Below, one piece after another: positions 60,951 through 64,000 of a stretch of DNA of 64,000 nt. The stretch's first letter is position 1; every line of letters starts with the position of its first letter. A program made the translations under genes and the position numbers. The notes beneath the pieces are model-generated. The model did no database searches, was not told the origin of the DNA, and was given only the letters and a program-made list of their open reading frames with translations. This DNA is from an uncultured Clostridia bacterium (GTDB lineage: Bacteria > Bacillota > Clostridia > Oscillospirales > Acutalibacteraceae). The stretch covers positions 1-64,000 of the forward strand of contig CALCYI010000012.1 in the NCBI GenBank assembly GCA_937907605.1, in the 5' to 3' direction.

Positions 60951-61850
60951 TTAAAGCCCTGTGTTTTCTTTTATGTATTTCCTTGCCTTTACTGCGTATT
61001 CGAAGGGGTTTGCTTTCGCGGGGTCCTGCTCCGCCTCGACTACTACCCAGCCCTCGTAATCCGCTTTTTCAAGGATATCAAAGATTGGCTTAAAGTCTAC
61101 GTCGCCGTCGCCGGGCACGGTGAATACGCCCGCCCTTACGGCGTCAAGGAAGCTCATATGCTGCGGTACAACCTGGTTGTTGTACACGTCTAGCCTTACG
61201 TCCTTAAGGTGTACGTGCTTAATTCTGTTTACATATTTTTCGAGTACGGGAACAGGGTCGATACCAGCGAAGGTAAGGTGTCCCGAATCAAAGAGGAGAT
61301 ACACGAGCTCCGGGTCGGTGATTTCCATAAGCTTATCGATTTCCTCCACGGTCTGAACGCCCGTGCCCATATGGTGATGAACGGTGAAATACATACCCTT
61401 TGACTTTGCGTACTCGCCCATTTCGTTAAAGCCCTTGGCTACGATTTCCCACTGCTCGTCAGTGTAATACGGCTTTTCGTCAAGAATTGACTTCGTGAGG
61501 TCGCCCTGAATGGAATTACCCTGTTCCGACGCGCCGATAACCTTTGCGCCGAGCTTATAAAGCTTGTCGCAGTGCGCCTTGAAGGCTTCGATTGTTTCCT
61601 CGTACGGCTTTGAGGTAAGGTACGACGAAAACCAGGCATTACAAATCTGTAAGCCTCTGATGTCAAGATACTTCTTTAATACGTCGGGATCGGCGGGGTA
61701 TTTGTTGCCGATTTCGCTGCCCTTGAAGCCTGCGAGCGCCATTTCGGAAATGCACTGCTCAAAGGTGTTTTCTGCGCCGAGGTCAGGCATATCGTCGTTG
61801 GTCCAGCCTATCGGCGCGATAGCAAGTTTTACTTTATTCGGATTAAGCAT
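60951..61850 (-). CDS. iolE: Inosose dehydratase (IolE), sugar phosphate isomerase/epimerase fold
   Basis: 299 residues, TIM-barrel fold. Converts 2-keto-myo-inositol to the trihydroxycyclohexanedione in inositol catabolism. Opening KLAIAPIGWTNDDMPDLG is diagnostic; metal ligands sit in FTVHHHMGTG, LLFDSGHL and HLKDVR segments. The ATG at 61850 with AAGGAG is used; a longer frame reads back into iolD. Ten nt after the iolD stop. Confidence 0.9.
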   Translation of the reverse strand: MLNPNKVKLAIAPIGWTNDDMPDLGAENTFEQCISEMALAGFKGSEIGNKYPADPDVLKKYLDIRGLQICNAWFSSYLTSKPYEETIEAFKAHCDKLYKLGAKVIGASEQGNSIQGDLTKSILDEKPYYTDEQWEIVAKGFNEMGEYAKSKGMYFTVHHHMGTGVQTVEEIDKLMEITDPELVYLLFDSGHLTFAGIDPVPVLEKYVNRIKHVHLKDVRLDVYNNQVVPQHMSFLDAVRAGVFTVPGDGDVDFKPIFDILEKADYEGWVVVEAEQDPAKANPFEYAVKARKYIKENTGL

Positions 61851-61860
61851 AATATTCTCC

Positions 61861-63714
61861 TTAGTAATCAAAAGTTTTCGCAATATTTTCCTGCATTGCC
61901 CTGTAAGCCTCGGCAACCTTTTCGCTCTTTGAAACCTCGGCAACGCCTACTCTCCACCAGCTCTCAAAGCCGGGAGTCATTGTCTGCGGAAGTACCTTGA
62001 TGTCAAAGAGGACTGCCTTATCCTGCTTTTTTGCGTCCTCAAGAGCCGCTCTGAGCTCGTCGGAGGTGCGGCAGGTGTAGCCCTTTGCGCCGTAGCCCTC
62101 TGCAATCTTTGCAAAGTCAACTGTCATATCAGCGCCGTCAAGCATTCCCGTTTCGGGATTCCTTGCGCGGAATACGGTACCGAAGGTGTCGGTACCCTGA
62201 TTATTCTGCAGGTTTTCGATACAGCCCCAGCCGAGATTGTCGAATACGCATACGTTAATCTTTAAACCCTCCTGGAGAGCGGTATAAAGCTCGCTGTGTC
62301 CCATAAGGAACGAGCCGTCACCGCAGAAGGTGTAAACCTCAGCCTCGGGCTTTGCAAGCTTTGCGCCGAGCGCGCCGTTAACCTCGTAGCCCATGTTAGA
62401 ATAGCCGTATTCCATATGATACGTGCCGCGCTTTTTGGGTCTGAAAAGCCTCTGCATATCGCCGGGGAGCGAGCCCGCCGAGCCGAGCGCTATGTCGTCG
62501 TCGCCCATAAATTCATTTATTATACCGAGCGCAAGAGTCTGGTTAAGTCCGCCCGGGAGCTCCTTGGTATAGAAGTCGTCAACGATAGCGTCCCACTCAG
62601 CCTTAGCCTTTGCAATCTCGTCGGTGTAAGCGGTCTTATAGTCGCCGAGTGCGCCGTCGATAGCGGTAATCGCTTCTCTTGCGTCGGCGATAATTGCCTC
62701 CGCGTCCATCTTGTACGCGTCAAACGGACAGATATTTATGCCGAGCACCTTTCTGTTCTCATTAAAGAGCCACTTTGACGAGGTGGTGAAGTCCGAAAAT
62801 CTTGTACCCACGCCGATAATGAGGTCAGCGTCGCGACCGATAACGTTGGCAGCCTTGCCGCCCGTAACGCCGATACCGCCGAGGTTCAGCGGATGGCGCC
62901 AGTCGATAATGCCCTTGCCCGCCTGGGTTTCGGAAATCGGGATATTGTGTGCCTCTGCGAGCTTGAGGAGCTCAAGCTCAGCCTCGCTGTAACGAACGCC
63001 GCCGCCGCAGATGATAATCGGTTTCTTTGCCGTTTTTATTAATTCAACCGCTCTTTCAAGCTGGGATTTGCTGATAGGTCTGCGGTCGATATGCCATACT
63101 CTTTTCTGAAGGAAATGCTCGGGATAATCGTAAGCCTCGCCCTCAACGTCCTGCGGCATAGCAAGGCAAACCGCGCCCGTGTCGGCGGGGTCGGTCAGAA
63201 CTCTCATTGCGTTAAGGCAAGCGGTCATTAACTGCTCGGGGCGGTTAATCCTGTCAAAATAGTGGCATACGCCCTTGAACGCGTCGGTAACGGTCCTTCC
63301 GTAGTTGTCAAAAAATTCAGCCTGCTGCAAAACGGGGTCGGGCTGACGGCATGCGAAGGTGTCGCCGGGGAGAACGAGAAGGGGTATCCTGTTTGCCGTC
63401 GCGCAGCCGCACGCGGTTACCATATTTGTCGCACCGGGGCCGATTGACGATACGCAGGGGATAATAGCCCTTCTGTCCATCTGCTTTGCGTACGCAACGG
63501 CGGCGAGAGCCATATTCTGCTCGTTCTTGCCCTGATAGAAGGTGAGGTTATGTCCGCCCTGCTCGAGCGCCTGGCCTACGCCTACAACGCAGCCGTGACC
63601 GAAGATGCCGAACATACCCGAAACGAATTTCGTTTCCTTGCCGTCAAATTCTACGTACTGATTGTCGAGGAACTTAACAAGCGCCTGCGACATAGTAAGT
63701 CTTTCTCTTTTCAT
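61861..63714 (-). CDS. iolD: 3D-(3,5/4)-trihydroxycyclohexane-1,2-dione hydrolase (IolD)
   Basis: 617-residue thiamine-diphosphate enzyme that opens the inositol ring. ThDP motif GDGSFLMGHSELYTALQEG with the distal asparagine, and the N-terminal Pyr domain with the catalytic glutamate region. ATG at 63714 with AAGGTGA upstream; the ribosome site overlaps the end of iolG. Middle gene of iolG-iolD-iolE. Confidence 0.93.
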   Translation of the reverse strand: MKRERLTMSQALVKFLDNQYVEFDGKETKFVSGMFGIFGHGCVVGVGQALEQGGHNLTFYQGKNEQNMALAAVAYAKQMDRRAIIPCVSSIGPGATNMVTACGCATANRIPLLVLPGDTFACRQPDPVLQQAEFFDNYGRTVTDAFKGVCHYFDRINRPEQLMTACLNAMRVLTDPADTGAVCLAMPQDVEGEAYDYPEHFLQKRVWHIDRRPISKSQLERAVELIKTAKKPIIICGGGVRYSEAELELLKLAEAHNIPISETQAGKGIIDWRHPLNLGGIGVTGGKAANVIGRDADLIIGVGTRFSDFTTSSKWLFNENRKVLGINICPFDAYKMDAEAIIADAREAITAIDGALGDYKTAYTDEIAKAKAEWDAIVDDFYTKELPGGLNQTLALGIINEFMGDDDIALGSAGSLPGDMQRLFRPKKRGTYHMEYGYSNMGYEVNGALGAKLAKPEAEVYTFCGDGSFLMGHSELYTALQEGLKINVCVFDNLGWGCIENLQNNQGTDTFGTVFRARNPETGMLDGADMTVDFAKIAEGYGAKGYTCRTSDELRAALEDAKKQDKAVLFDIKVLPQTMTPGFESWWRVGVAEVSKSEKVAEAYRAMQENIAKTFDY

Positions 63715-63724
63715 ATTTATCACC

Positions 63725-64000
63725 TTATGCTTCAATTTCTGAAAGCTTAACAGGTCTGTGCTCAGCTACGGAAAGCTTAGCCGCAAGACCTAAGCGGAGC
63801 GCCTCAAGACCGTCGTAAACCGTCGTTTTTGTAGCCTTATCGTTTACTACCGCGTCGATGAATTCCGTCATCTCGTCGGTAAAGGACTTCATATACCTCT
63901 CAAGGAAGAAGTAAAGCGGCTTGTCGGTTACGTTTCCGTTTTCGTTGATATATGCAACGTTGGTCGGTGTGTCGTTAGCAGCGCTTGCCTGACCGCCCGA
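63725..64000 (-). CDS. iolG: Inositol 2-dehydrogenase / oxidoreductase, 3' part only
   Basis: Only the last 91 codons are in the window (gene continues to the right). They read ...PLYFFLERYMKSFTDEMTEFIDAV...VYDGLEALRLGLAAKLSVAE and a stop, which is the C-terminal helix-strand end of Gfo/Idh/MocA oxidoreductases; the place before iolD and iolE makes myo-inositol 2-dehydrogenase the best call. 10 nt before iolD. Confidence 0.8.
   Translation of the reverse strand, partial: SGGQASAANDTPTNVAYINENGNVTDKPLYFFLERYMKSFTDEMTEFIDAVVNDKATKTTVYDGLEALRLGLAAKLSVAEHRPVKLSEIEA

Overview
The window looks like chromosomal DNA of a Clostridia-type firmicute, most likely an Oscillospirales/Ruminococcaceae gut or rumen commensal. 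This is inferred from: a GlgC/GlgD two-subunit glycogen pathway, an archaeal-type short prolyl-tRNA synthetase, GTP-dependent PEP carboxykinase, the one-Cys OhrR repressor with a Bacillus-type operator, a rubredoxin-first rubrerythrin, strong GGAGG ribosome sites, many TTGACA-17-TATAAT promoters, and a huge secreted glycan-active protein. No rRNA, phage, transposase or CRISPR array was seen; one tRNA gene (Arg, CCG anticodon) is present.

Layout. 0-8 kb (mostly minus strand): a CDP-alcohol phosphatidyltransferase, an XRE regulator, and a glycogen operon transcribed glgB-glgC-glgD-glgA. 8-13 kb (plus): dapF-purC-purB-PIG-L deacetylase-nagB. 13-17 kb (plus): a leader peptide and terminator, a small XRE regulator and a heterodimeric ABC exporter. 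17-19.5 kb (minus): alr, then ohrR with a PIG-L deacetylase under an OhrR-type operator. 19.6-23.6 kb (plus): polA-rimI-tsaD. 23.6-32 kb: a membrane-anchored carboxylesterase, pckG, a GPH-type sugar transporter, rmuC, a four-helix-bundle gene inside heptamer repeats, and a MATE exporter. 32-32.5 kb: palindromic repeat arrays and tRNA-Arg. 32.7-43.4 kb: a structured leader, a 3466-residue secreted protein with LamG-like and GH43 arabinanase-like modules, and a 42-residue peptide gene. 43.5-46 kb (minus): proS and galE. 46-52.2 kb (plus): the F-type ATP synthase operon atpB-E-F-(H/A fusion)-G-D-C. 52.3-58.4 kb (plus): rubrerythrin, rpmG-secE-nusG-rplK-rplA, then an inserted accessory block (palindrome array, four-helix-bundle gene, XRE regulator, membrane protein), then the L10 leader with rplJ-rplL. 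58.5-64 kb (minus): a lipoprotein, an uncharacterised membrane protein, and the inositol genes iolG(partial)-iolD-iolE.

Most striking points: (1) the C-terminal domain of ATP synthase delta is fused to the N-terminus of alpha, and no separate delta gene with its N-terminal domain is present in the operon; (2) two unrelated short-repeat families each accompany a four-helix-bundle (S23/TIGR02436-type) gene: a 7-bp CTTAAAC array placed at gene stop codons, and an ATGAAAT array alternating with small palindromes; (3) a ~180-bp structured element is present twice, each time between two co-directional genes and in the same orientation to transcription; (4) the giant secreted protein has a structured leader and is followed by a tiny conserved-looking peptide gene. 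All calls rest on reading the sequence and on recall of protein families; no database search was run.
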